Source: JACCRE01 sp049790855
GTDB taxonomy: Bacteria > Planctomycetota > Planctomycetia > Planctomycetales > Planctomycetaceae
Assembly: GCA_049790855.1 (NCBI GenBank)
Contig: JBAQZJ010000030.1
Span: forward strand, 1-15,521
DNA length: 15,521 nt
Reading direction: 5' to 3'
This document shows positions 6,903-13,660 of the stretch, piece by piece; the first letter of the stretch is position 1, and the number at the start of each line of letters is the position of its first letter. The translations under genes and the position numbers were made by a program. The notes below the pieces were generated by a model. The model was not told where the DNA came from. It saw nothing but the letters and a program-made list of their open reading frames with translations, and did not search any database.

Positions 6903-7280
6903 CCTCCCCATACGGATCAAGTTAAGCGTTATATGTGAGCAGTTCCGGGTTTGCGAGGAGTTGTGGATTGCTGGGTCGGGCACGTTCCGATCGCGATTCC
7001 CGCCAGTGAAAGACCGATGAGCCGCCATCGGCTGTGCCGGGCCGAACAAGGATTCTCTTGGGGCTCGCCGGCGGCACTCTGTCGCAGGTCCATGGTTCGA
7101 TCTCCGCTCGGCAGGACTGCGGAAGAGATCACGATCGCAGGCGACGTCCCCTCGCAACGTCTGCTTGACGGATCATCATAAGCACGCCGTCCGGCCTCAG
7201 GCGATGGTTGAGGTTCGTTCATCGAGTGGCGTATCGTGGCGGAACCTATTCCGCCTGCACCGCCATCCCTCCGTGCCGCC
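6885..7280. other. Intergenic gap between two plus-strand genes
   Basis: This 396-bp gap should contain the promoter of the FAD oxidoreductase gene, but I found no clear boxes. It starts with the GTAGGATGGGC repeat. On the minus strand it contains a 54-codon frame at 6929-7093 with a ribosome site (listed separately, low confidence). A T-loop-like GGTTCGATCT near 7094 was checked and is not part of a tRNA. Confidence 0.4.
6929..7093 (-). CDS. Possible 54-aa small protein, doubtful
   Basis: The minus-strand ATG at 7093 has GGAG 8 nt upstream. The product has a basic patch and one hydrophobic stretch (RWRLIGLSLAGIAIGTC) followed by a short Thr/Pro tail, so it resembles a small membrane or lipoprotein-like peptide. 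It would be antisense within the leader region of the downstream plus-strand gene. GC-rich DNA yields many such frames; I include it only because start, ribosome site and a membrane-like segment coincide. Confidence 0.2.
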   Translation of the reverse strand: MDLRQSAAGEPQENPCSARHSRWRLIGLSLAGIAIGTCPTQQSTTPRKPGTAHI

Positions 7281-9548
7281 ATGACCCGTCTCGCGATGTT
7301 CCTCCTGCTGCTCGCCGTTGCCGCACCGCTGCCCGCCGCCGACCTGCTCGTCGAGGCCGAAGGCTTCGACGAACCCGGCGGGTGGAAGCTCGACACGCAG
7401 TTCATCCAGCAGATGGGTTCGCCGTATCTGCTGGCACACGGTCTCGGCAAAGTGGTCGACGATGCGACGACGACCGTCGAATTTCCTGAAGCCGGCACTT
7501 ACCGCGTGTTCGTCCGCACGTTCGATTGGGTCGAACGCTGGAAGGCGAAGGGCGACCCCGGCCAGTTCCACATCGCCGTCGACGGCAACCAGCTCGAACC
7601 GACCTTCGGCACGGCCGGTGCGAACTGGGGCTGGCATGACGGCGGTTCCGTCGAGATCGCCGATCCGGCAAAGGTCACGATCGCGATCAAAGACCTCACC
7701 GGCTTCGACGGTCGCTGCGATGCGATCTATTTCACGACCGAGACGTCGTTCACACCGCCGAACACCGGCGAGGAACTGTCGAACTGGCGGAAAGACGCGC
7801 TCGGCCTGCCCCGCGAGACCGAAGTTGCAGGACCATACGACCTCGTCGTCATCGGCGGCGGCTACAGCGGCATGGGAGCGGCGATCAGCGCGGCCCGCAT
7901 GGGCTGCAAGGTGGCGCTGATTCAGAACCGCCCCGTTCTCGGCGGCAACGGCAGCAGCGAGATTCGCGTCTGGGCGCAGGGGCTGATCCGTCGCGGCAAG
8001 TATCCCCGCATCGGCGAGATCATCGACGAGTTCGCCGACAAGGCGACCGCTTCGCCCGGCCTGCCCGAAGAGTTCGGCGACGAGTTGAAAGAGAAGATCG
8101 TCCGCGCCGAACAGAACATCGACCTGTTCCTCAGCCATCACGCCGACGCGGTGCATATGAAAGACGGCAAGATCGACGCCGTCGAGGCGTTCGACGTCCG
8201 CACCAGCCGTCGGTTGCGGTTCGAGGGCCGGCTGTTCGCAGACTGCACCGGTCACGGCACGATCGGCTATCTCGCGGAGGCCGACTGGGACATGACTCCC
8301 GAAGGCCGCATGGGCATGAGCAACATGTGGCGTTGGGAGGACGCCGAGTCGCCGCAGAGCTTTCCCGAAACCCCCTGGGCGCTCGACCTGACGATGAAGG
8401 ACTTTCCGTATCCCAAACGGAATCATGCCGAGTGGTTCTGGGAGAGCGGCTTCGACCAGGATCCGATCAAGGACGCCGAGGCGATTCGCGACTGGAACCT
8501 GCGGGCCGCCTACGGCGCCTTCAACGCGATGAAGAACCGCGACGGAGCGGCGGGGCACAAGAACGCGGAGCTGGTCTGGCTGGCCTACATCGGCGGACCG
8601 CGCGAAAGCCGCCGGCTGCTGGGCGACGTGATCCTCACTCAGGAAGACATCGTCGCCAAGCGCGAGTTTCCCGACGGCTGCGTGCCGAGCACGTGGAGCA
8701 TCGACCTGCACTACCCCAAAGAGGAATACGCCGACAAGTTCGCCGAGAACCCGTTCATCTCGATCGCCGTCCACGATCGCCGGGTCGATCGCAAGTACGG
8801 TTATCCGATTCCGTATCGCTGCTTCTACAGCCGCAACATTCCCAACCTGTTCATGGCGGGACGGAACATCAGCGTGACCCACGAAGCGCTGGGCACGACG
8901 CGGGTGATGAAGACCTGCGGGATGATGGGCGAGGTCGTCGGCAAGGCGGCGTCGCTGTGCGTCGAGCACGACTGCCTGCCCCGCGACGTTCACAATTCGT
9001 ATCTGAACGACCTGCTGGCACTGCTCGAATTGCCCGGCAAGGCCCGCCGGACGACGATCGGTGGCGAGACGGTCATTCCTGATGACGCTCTGCCGCTCGC
9101 GGGACCGCACGGCGTCCCGACGGGCATCGACCCGGCGAAGCTGAAGGGCGTCGTCGTCGACGACGATGACGCGACGCACACCGGCACGTGGACGACCGGC
9201 GAGGGTCTCAAGGGATACGTCGGTTACGGATACCGCTACGCCGGAGCCGGCACCGACGCCACGATCACCTTCACCGCGAAAGCACCGGCGGAGGGAACTT
9301 ACGAAGTTCGCTACTCCGTCCAGCCGCACGAGAACCGGGCCTCGAACGCGGTCGCCGTCGTGAAGACAGGTGATCGTGAAAAGTCGATTCCACTCGACTT
9401 GAGCAAGGCCGCTCCGATCGACGGCAACTGGTCGTCGCTTGGCCGATTCCCCTTGAAGACAGACGCCGCATTGACGGTGACGCTGTCGGCGAAGTCGGCG
9501 AACGGCTTCGTCCACGCCGATGCACTGTGGCTCGTGCCCGTCAAGTGA
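7281..9548 (+). CDS. Secreted FAD-dependent oxidoreductase with golvesin-like C-terminal domain
   Basis: 755 aa from the ATG at 7281, chosen because it gives a clean Sec signal peptide (MTRLAMFLLLLAVAAPLPAA); an in-frame GTG at 7236 adds 15 unlikely residues. No strong ribosome site is visible. Residues 21-160 form a beta-rich module (ADLLVEAEGFDEPGGW, AGTYRVFVRTFDW) resembling carbohydrate-binding-like domains. At 187-600 is the FAD_oxidored (PF12831-like) domain: DLVVIGGGYSGMGAAISAAR with G192/G194/G197, the VLGGNGSSEIR segment, and near the C-terminal side IPNLFMAGRNISVTHEALG and a VMKTCGMMGEVVG block. Residues about 624-755 resemble the golvesin C-terminal/xanthan-lyase-type beta domain (TGTWTTGEG, GTYEVRYSVQPHENRA, ADALWL). 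A likely role is oxidation of a sugar or polysaccharide-related substrate outside the cytoplasm; that is inference. Confidence 0.9.
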   Translation: MTRLAMFLLLLAVAAPLPAADLLVEAEGFDEPGGWKLDTQFIQQMGSPYLLAHGLGKVVDDATTTVEFPEAGTYRVFVRTFDWVERWKAKGDPGQFHIAVDGNQLEPTFGTAGANWGWHDGGSVEIADPAKVTIAIKDLTGFDGRCDAIYFTTETSFTPPNTGEELSNWRKDALGLPRETEVAGPYDLVVIGGGYSGMGAAISAARMGCKVALIQNRPVLGGNGSSEIRVWAQGLIRRGKYPRIGEIIDEFADKATASPGLPEEFGDELKEKIVRAEQNIDLFLSHHADAVHMKDGKIDAVEAFDVRTSRRLRFEGRLFADCTGHGTIGYLAEADWDMTPEGRMGMSNMWRWEDAESPQSFPETPWALDLTMKDFPYPKRNHAEWFWESGFDQDPIKDAEAIRDWNLRAAYGAFNAMKNRDGAAGHKNAELVWLAYIGGPRESRRLLGDVILTQEDIVAKREFPDGCVPSTWSIDLHYPKEEYADKFAENPFISIAVHDRRVDRKYGYPIPYRCFYSRNIPNLFMAGRNISVTHEALGTTRVMKTCGMMGEVVGKAASLCVEHDCLPRDVHNSYLNDLLALLELPGKARRTTIGGETVIPDDALPLAGPHGVPTGIDPAKLKGVVVDDDDATHTGTWTTGEGLKGYVGYGYRYAGAGTDATITFTAKAPAEGTYEVRYSVQPHENRASNAVAVVKTGDREKSIPLDLSKAAPIDGNWSSLGRFPLKTDAALTVTLSAKSANGFVHADALWLVPVK

Positions 9549-9580
9549 CCTGAAAGGGCGACCGACGCGGCGGCCGTGCT

Positions 9581-10375
9581 CTACTTCGCTTTGTTCTTCC
9601 GGAATTCGGCGATCCACTTTTCGGGATCGTCCTCGAAGGCGGCCTGGCAGCCGGTGCAGCAGACGTAGTACGTCCGACCCGCGTGGCTGACGGCGATCGT
9701 GCCGAGACCGCCCGAGATGATGCAGGTCTTCTCGCCGTAACCCTCGTCCGACAGGGCGAATCTCGTGCCCTCGCGCTGGCCGGAGACGGTGTCGAAGCCG
9801 CGAAACGCCGCCCGGCCGCGGCGGCGGGCCAGTTCGACGAGGAAACGGTTGTTCTCCTGCTGATCGAGCACGACCCGCCACTGCTCGCCGGCCTTCGGTT
9901 CCGTTTGCTCCAGCTTCAACTCGTAGGTCCGCTGCAGGGCCGGGCCGTCGTCGCCGGGCACGTCCCTTGGAGGTTCGCTGAACGTGCCTTCGAGGCGTCG
10001 CGACTGGCCGGCGGGGTCGGTGAGAACGAGGACGTACTTTTCGGACTCGGGGTCGAACGTCACACGGGCTTCGCGGAAGAACGGGTTCTTTGCGGCGGCC
10101 ATCACGAGGGCAGGCCGTGTGGGATCGGTCTTGTGGTCCCAGGCCCAACTCGATTCGTGGACGACGTTCTCGCGGAACGTGTTGCCTCGCCATTGACCGA
10201 CGACGACCTGCAGCGGCTTGAGCGCCGCCCGCACCGCGGCGACTTCGGGCGAGCTGGTCGCGGCGTCGCCGTTCGACGTCGATTTCGCGTCGTTCCGCAC
10301 GTCGTCCGGAACCTGTGCCAGCACGATCGCCGCCACGATCACCGCGGCGGCGCCGATCAAGAGTCGTTGAGTCAT
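9581..10375 (-). CDS. Exported protein with lipocalin-like middle and C-terminal YHS/TRASH-like metal site
   Basis: 264 aa from the ATG at 10375. The N-terminus is a signal peptide or anchor (LLIGAAAVIVAAIVLAQ, 5-21), then a Ser/Asp linker. Residues about 50-205 form a beta-rich region (LQVVVGQWRGNTF, ARVTFDPESEKYVLVLTDPAGQ) resembling DUF1579-like or lipocalin-type barrels; this is tentative. The C-terminus (216-258) looks like a YHS/TRASH domain: KTCIISGG, then GRTYYVCCTGCQAAFEDDPE, giving Cys218, Cys239, Cys240 and Cys243 as probable metal ligands. Such domains bind or sense copper and other soft metals in envelope proteins. The gene converges on the FAD oxidoreductase with a 32-bp gap and no visible terminator. 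Upstream ribosome site is weak. The metal and physiological role are unknown. Confidence 0.8.
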   Translation of the reverse strand: MTQRLLIGAAAVIVAAIVLAQVPDDVRNDAKSTSNGDAATSSPEVAAVRAALKPLQVVVGQWRGNTFRENVVHESSWAWDHKTDPTRPALVMAAAKNPFFREARVTFDPESEKYVLVLTDPAGQSRRLEGTFSEPPRDVPGDDGPALQRTYELKLEQTEPKAGEQWRVVLDQQENNRFLVELARRRGRAAFRGFDTVSGQREGTRFALSDEGYGEKTCIISGGLGTIAVSHAGRTYYVCCTGCQAAFEDDPEKWIAEFRKNKAK

Positions 10376-10684
10376 CCGGCCCGGCTTTCTGTTGCGAACG
10401 TCGTGTCGAGTCGCTCTCTCACTCTAACCCGGCGAACGGGGGCGATCTCATCGACAATTTCGGAAGAGGCGTCATTCTGACGACGTTTGCGGCGATCGTG
10501 CGACACGATCGACGTGCCGGGCTTTGATCGCCGGCGGCGCGATATCTCACAGCGAGCGAACGACTTACCTCGCCTCGGGGAGGGAATTCGCAGGCGTGGC
10601 ATCGCCGTTGCGTTCCAAATCGAAGCCTGTCGGCGAATGACCTCGGCCGATTGACGGTCGGATCAGTCGGCAGTGCGCCATGTT

Positions 10685-10761
10685 CGCTCGACGCACGGCG
10701 GCCGGGGGCAGCCCGTTCCCGTCCCTCCCCGTTTCCCTCACCGCCGTGCGTCGGCGTTTTT
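10685..10761 (+). terminator. Strong hairpin plus T5: terminator or 3' part of an unknown small RNA
   Basis: CGACGCACGGCGG (10689-10701) pairs perfectly with CCGCCGTGCGTCG (10741-10753), extended by CGC/GCG across one bulged T. TTTTT follows directly at 10757-10761. The 39-nt loop is C-rich (CCCGTCCCTCCCCG). The stem is long for a simple terminator and has no coding gene feeding into it on this strand. Confidence 0.6.
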
Positions 10762-10799
10762 GCGAACAGTCTGCACGCCTCGTCGCGTGAATTCATAAA

Positions 10800-10829
10800 G
10801 CCCGTCGGTTTCGGCCGACGGGCGTTTTT
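10800..10829 (+). terminator. Second intrinsic terminator-like hairpin
   Basis: GCCCGTCGG (10800-10808) pairs with CCGACGGGC (10815-10823) around TTTCGG, then G and TTTTT (10825-10829). It is a textbook intrinsic terminator shape on the plus strand, only 39 bp past the first one. A downstream segment CGCCCGTCG (10835-10843) can compete for the 3' arm. Confidence 0.65.
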
Positions 10830-11186
10830 CGTTGCGCCCGTCGTCGAAATGCCGTCGTCGCGGCCGACATGCAGAGGGCCCACTCGCGGCCGAAACTCGG
10901 GGGGCACGATACGACGCCGTTTCGGTTCCGCGCGTCAAGCGAATTCTCGTCAAAAACGGGGAACACCCCGACGTTTCCGTGTGCAACCCCGGCTCGATAG
11001 GTCTAAACTGGTCAGAAGTCCCGGTTTCCGGCGTCCGGGCGATGCTTGGCGTAGCCGATTCGGGATGACAGATTCCCCGGATTCGTGGAGCGTCACCGCC
11101 CATACTTTCGTTTTTGCGACTGTTCATCGGCGATAGTTCCTACCGTCGTGGTGCGATCTTCATCTCCTGATCGATCGGATTGGACG

Positions 11187-12215
11187 ATGCACCGATTCCC
11201 TCTTCCACGAACGCGATGGCGACTGCAGCCCGGTTTCACTCTGATCGAATTGCTCGTGGTGATCGCGATCATCGCACTGCTGATCGCCCTGCTCTTGCCT
11301 GCGGTTCAGGCGGTTCGCGAATCGGCCCGCCGCAGCCAGTGCCAGAACAATCTCAAACAGCTCGCGCTGGCGTCGGAAAACTTTCTGTCGGCCCAGAACA
11401 AGTTGCCGGCCGGCATCCTCTGGAAGGACGAATCGGGACTGGCGAGATACCAGGGAAGCGAACATCAATATCTTGGGGCGCTCGTCCATTTGCTGCCTCA
11501 CATGGAGCAGTCGACGGTTTATGACAAAATGGACAGCGAGATGAACCCCCATCTCGGTGGACCGGGGTTCTGGGCGACGTCCGGCGGTCAGTCCTGGGTG
11601 ATGAGCCAGGCGCTACTGCCGATGTTCCGCTGCCCCAGCGACGGCGACGATCTGCCCAGCAAGGGCGTCATCGTCGGTCTGCGCGGCGTGCGTGACGGAC
11701 CAGACTCGGGCTATACGTCGTCCAGTTACTTCGACGTCAACGTCTACCCGGTGACGGCGGCAATTGCTCGCACGAACTACATCGGCAACGCGGGCGGCTT
11801 CGGAAGAATCGGCAACTCCTGGGACACCTGGCGAGGACCGTTCCTCGTCCGACTTCAAAACGGCGACAGCGACTTCAAGGACGGGAAGAGCAACACGATC
11901 CTCTTCGGCGAGGCGATCGGCGGCTACGGCCAGCCCGGCGATCCTGACGAAGGGCAGTTCACGTTCACCCATTCCTGGATGGGTGTCGGCATCATGCCGA
12001 CCGCCTATGGCATTGGCCACCCGGCTTCAGACGGCACCGGCTACGACGAAAAACCCGGCTGGTACCAGTACGGCAGCCAGCACAGAGGCGACATCATCCA
12101 GTTCGCGTTCGGCGACGGGTCGGTCAAGTCGATTTCTCGCGACGTCGCCCATTGGGGCGTCTTCATGCGGCTCTGCGGCATGAGGGACGGTGCGACCGTG
12201 ACGGTTCCGTTCTGA
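11187..12215 (+). CDS. DUF1559 family protein with prepilin-type N-terminus
   Basis: 342 aa from the ATG at 11187. The N-terminus is a type IV pilin-like methylation and cleavage signal: PG16|FTLIELLVVIAIIALLIALL with the conserved Glu at +5 (E21) and one long helix, followed by QAVRESARRSQCQNNLKQLALA, the usual start of the planctomycete DUF1559/SBP_bac_10 family. The body is the family's Gly/Asn-rich beta region (ILFGEAIGG is typical). The C-terminal H-X9-DG motif is present as H299 to D310-G311 with ten residues between. Planctomycetes carry dozens of these pseudopilin-like proteins; their roles are unknown. A small lipoprotein gene follows 41 bp downstream, probably co-transcribed. No strong ribosome site precedes the chosen start. 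Confidence 0.93.
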   Translation: MHRFPLPRTRWRLQPGFTLIELLVVIAIIALLIALLLPAVQAVRESARRSQCQNNLKQLALASENFLSAQNKLPAGILWKDESGLARYQGSEHQYLGALVHLLPHMEQSTVYDKMDSEMNPHLGGPGFWATSGGQSWVMSQALLPMFRCPSDGDDLPSKGVIVGLRGVRDGPDSGYTSSSYFDVNVYPVTAAIARTNYIGNAGGFGRIGNSWDTWRGPFLVRLQNGDSDFKDGKSNTILFGEAIGGYGQPGDPDEGQFTFTHSWMGVGIMPTAYGIGHPASDGTGYDEKPGWYQYGSQHRGDIIQFAFGDGSVKSISRDVAHWGVFMRLCGMRDGATVTVPF

Positions 12216-12256
12216 AGCCGTCTCGCCCGCCCCCAGTCCTTCCAGCAAGGCCTTCG

Positions 12257-12451
12257 ATGCACCTGTTGCGACTTGTCTCGTTGAGGATTCTCCTGGCCTG
12301 CGCACTCGCCGGCTGCGGCCGCTCTGATCAGGTTGTGATGCCGGAAAATCCCGCCGCGCAACCTCCGCCAGACGCCCTTCAGCAGTCGGGCGGACCCGCC
12401 GACGGGCCGGGATCGCCCGGGCCGGTGGGGTCGCCGCCGAAGGAGGAATAG
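12257..12451 (+). CDS. Small lipoprotein linked to the DUF1559 gene
   Basis: 64 aa from the ATG at 12257. The signal peptide (LLRLVSLRILLACALAGC) ends in a lipobox LAGC with the acylated Cys at residue 20, then a Pro/Gly-rich unstructured tail (PPPDALQQSGGPADGPGSPG) to the end. Short Pro-rich lipoproteins just downstream of DUF1559 genes are frequent in planctomycetes, which supports translation despite the small size. The gap of 41 bp suggests one operon. Function unknown; possibly it anchors or accompanies the pseudopilin-like partner. Confidence 0.75.
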   Translation: MHLLRLVSLRILLACALAGCGRSDQVVMPENPAAQPPPDALQQSGGPADGPGSPGPVGSPPKEE

Positions 12452-12455
12452 GAAT

Positions 12456-12566
12456 GAAATCCGAAACAAGCTCGAAATCCGAATGACCGAAACGCGTGCG
12501 TGCTGAGCGTTTTGAATTTCGTGCTTGGTGCTTGTTTCGGATTTCGAGTTTCGTGCTTCGAGTTTC
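12456..12566. repeat. Nested inverted-repeat element (GAAATCCGAAACAAGC-type) between convergent genes
   Basis: The outer arms GAAATCCGAAACAAGC (12456-12471) and GCTTGTTTCGGATTTC (12530-12545) are a perfect 16-bp inverted repeat. Inside, CGAAAT/ATTTCG (12473-12478, 12516-12521) and AAACGC/GCGTTT (12490-12495, 12507-12512) pair in register, so the whole 90 bp folds as one hairpin. It continues with two copies of TTCGAGTTTC (12543-12552, 12557-12566). It starts 4 bp after the lipoprotein stop and ends 3 bp before the end of the opposing SDR gene. I recall AT-richer repeats of this composition as common planctomycete intergenic elements. Confidence 0.8.
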
Positions 12567-12569
12567 CCC

Positions 12570-13361
12570 CTACTGCCCGCCTTCTTCGCGCTTGCTCCAC
12601 CAGGGCAGCTTCACGCCGCCGTCCATCGTGACGGTGCTGCCGGTCATGTAATCGGCCGAGTCGGAGAGCACGAAGGCGACCGCCTTGCCGATCTCCTCGA
12701 TCGTGCCCAGCCGCTTCCACGGCAGACTCGCGGCGCCGGCGGCCAGCTGCTCCTCGTCGAAGAACTTCCGCTCGCCGGGCGTGTCGATCCAGCCGGGGTG
12801 CATCACGTTGACCCGGATCTTGTACTTGTACAACTCGGTCGCGGCGGTGCGGGCCATGTGGTCGATCGCGGCCTTGGCCATGTTGTAGGCCATCGCGGTC
12901 GGAAACGGGATCTCGGCATGCGGGCTGGAAATCACGACGATCGAACCGCCGTGGCCCTGCTCGCGCATCTGCCGTCCCGCCGCCCGCACGCCGTAGAACG
13001 CGCCCCACATGCTGACGTCGATCGTCTTGCGGAAGCCGTCGAGGTCGGCGTCGAGGAATGGCTGCCGGTCGCTGTACACGGCGTTCGACACGAACAAGTC
13101 GAGGCTGCCGAAGGCCTCGACCGTCTTGCGGACGGCTTCATCGACGGCGTCCTTCTCGGAGACGTCGGCCTGGACGATGATCGCCTTACCGCCCGCCTGG
13201 CGGACGAGGTCGGCGGCTTCTTCGGCCTCTTCGAGCGAGCTGCGATGATTGATCGCGACGTTGCCGCCTCCCTTGGCGATCGCCAGCGCACACCCCCGGC
13301 CGATTCCCTTGCTCGACCCCGTGACGAGCGCGTTCTTTCCCTTCAGACTGATCTCAAGCAC
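12570..13361 (-). CDS. Short-chain dehydrogenase/reductase (SDR)
   Basis: 263 aa from a GTG at 13361 preceded by AAGGAG 6 nt upstream. It is a classical SDR with an N-terminal Rossmann fold: nucleotide motif TGSSKGIG (14-21), catalytic Ser145 or Ser146 in VVISSPH, and YNMAK with Tyr159 and Lys163. The C-terminus has the usual WKRLGTIEEIGKAVAFVLSD and TGSTVTMDGGVKLPW. Two common features are altered: NNAG is SNAV (92-95), and the catalytic-tetrad Asn position (DVN in most members) is Ser117 in DVSMWG. NH40-R41 after the second strand (AINHRSS) favours NADP(H). Substrate cannot be predicted; cytosolic, no signal peptide. It converges with the DUF1559/lipoprotein operon. Confidence 0.9.
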   Translation of the reverse strand: MLEISLKGKNALVTGSSKGIGRGCALAIAKGGGNVAINHRSSLEEAEEAADLVRQAGGKAIIVQADVSEKDAVDEAVRKTVEAFGSLDLFVSNAVYSDRQPFLDADLDGFRKTIDVSMWGAFYGVRAAGRQMREQGHGGSIVVISSPHAEIPFPTAMAYNMAKAAIDHMARTAATELYKYKIRVNVMHPGWIDTPGERKFFDEEQLAAGAASLPWKRLGTIEEIGKAVAFVLSDSADYMTGSTVTMDGGVKLPWWSKREEGGQ

Positions 13362-13417
13362 CGTCGTCTCCTTCGCGGACCTGCAGGACGAGCCGCAGCA
13401 TATCGCCTCGAAAACAG

Positions 13418-13438
13418 AGCCGCGACCGTCAGGGAGCG
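13418..13438 (+). repeat. 21-nt exact repeat, copy 1 (AGCCGCGACCGTCAGGGAGC-type)
   Basis: Identical over 21 bases to 15493-15513. This copy lies 57 bp upstream of the SDR start, in the divergent region. I recall GCCGCGACCGTxAGGGAGCG as a recurrent planctomycete intergenic motif. Confidence 0.75.
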
Positions 13439-13488
13439 TTTTCCGGCGTCGTTCGCTCCGTCAACGTTCGTGAACGTGCGACAAGGAC

Positions 13489-13530
13489 CGCGGATGGACG
13501 CAGATGAGACGCGGATAGACGCTGATCTCG
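13489..13530. repeat. Two 21-bp imperfect tandem units (CGCGGATGGACGCAGAT-type)
   Basis: Unit 13489-13509 and unit 13510-13530 share the pattern CGCGGATxGACGCxGAT. Short arrays of GGACGCGGATxGACGC are a widespread non-coding repeat in environmental bacteria. Here they lie between the two divergent genes. Confidence 0.55.
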
Positions 13531-13559
13531 ACGGGCGAGTTTGCCGGGGAGCAAACGAA

Positions 13560-13573
13560 CCTGCTGAAGCAGG
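13560..13573. repeat. CCTGCTGAAGCAGG palindrome in a planctomycete-type repeat
   Basis: A 14-bp palindrome (CCTGCT, GA, AGCAGG) followed by TGACTACAAAGCCCGGG, which I recall as a recurring planctomycete intergenic block. It lies about 90 bp upstream of the BshB1-type gene. Confidence 0.5.
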
Positions 13574-13660
13574 TGACTACAAAGCCCGGGCTTGGCGAAC
13601 GAAGCGGGCGACCAGGTCGGGACGATTGCCGCGACGGCCTCCTGGCCTGATGATTCTTCC

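Larger units (their letters stand above)
10376..11186. other. 811-bp divergent intergenic region with tandem hairpins
   Basis: No convincing protein frame is present despite open stretches on both strands. It should contain the promoter of the minus-strand YHS-like gene and of the plus-strand DUF1559 gene. Its middle carries two plus-strand hairpins each followed by five T (10685-10761 and 10800-10829), suggesting a short plus-strand transcript. No tRNA, SRP RNA, tmRNA or RNase P signature was recognised. Confidence 0.5.

Noticed and set aside
7090..7105. GGTTCGATCT resembling a tRNA T-loop
   Set aside because: No matching T-stem, anticodon arm or acceptor stem could be built around it.
9549..9580. 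Two-way terminator between the FAD oxidoreductase and YHS-like genes
   Set aside because: The 32-bp gap shows no stem followed by T or A runs.
7197..10193. A 998-codon open frame on the minus strand
   Set aside because: It is antisense to the FAD oxidoreductase and runs into the YHS-like gene in another frame. Its composition (Arg/Val/Ala/Asp-rich, no domain) is the usual mirror of a GC-rich gene.
10419..10907. 162-codon minus-strand and 161-codon plus-strand frames in the 811-bp gap
   Set aside because: Both run through the hairpin/T5 structures, lack ribosome sites and have Arg/Pro/Ser-rich random-looking sequence.
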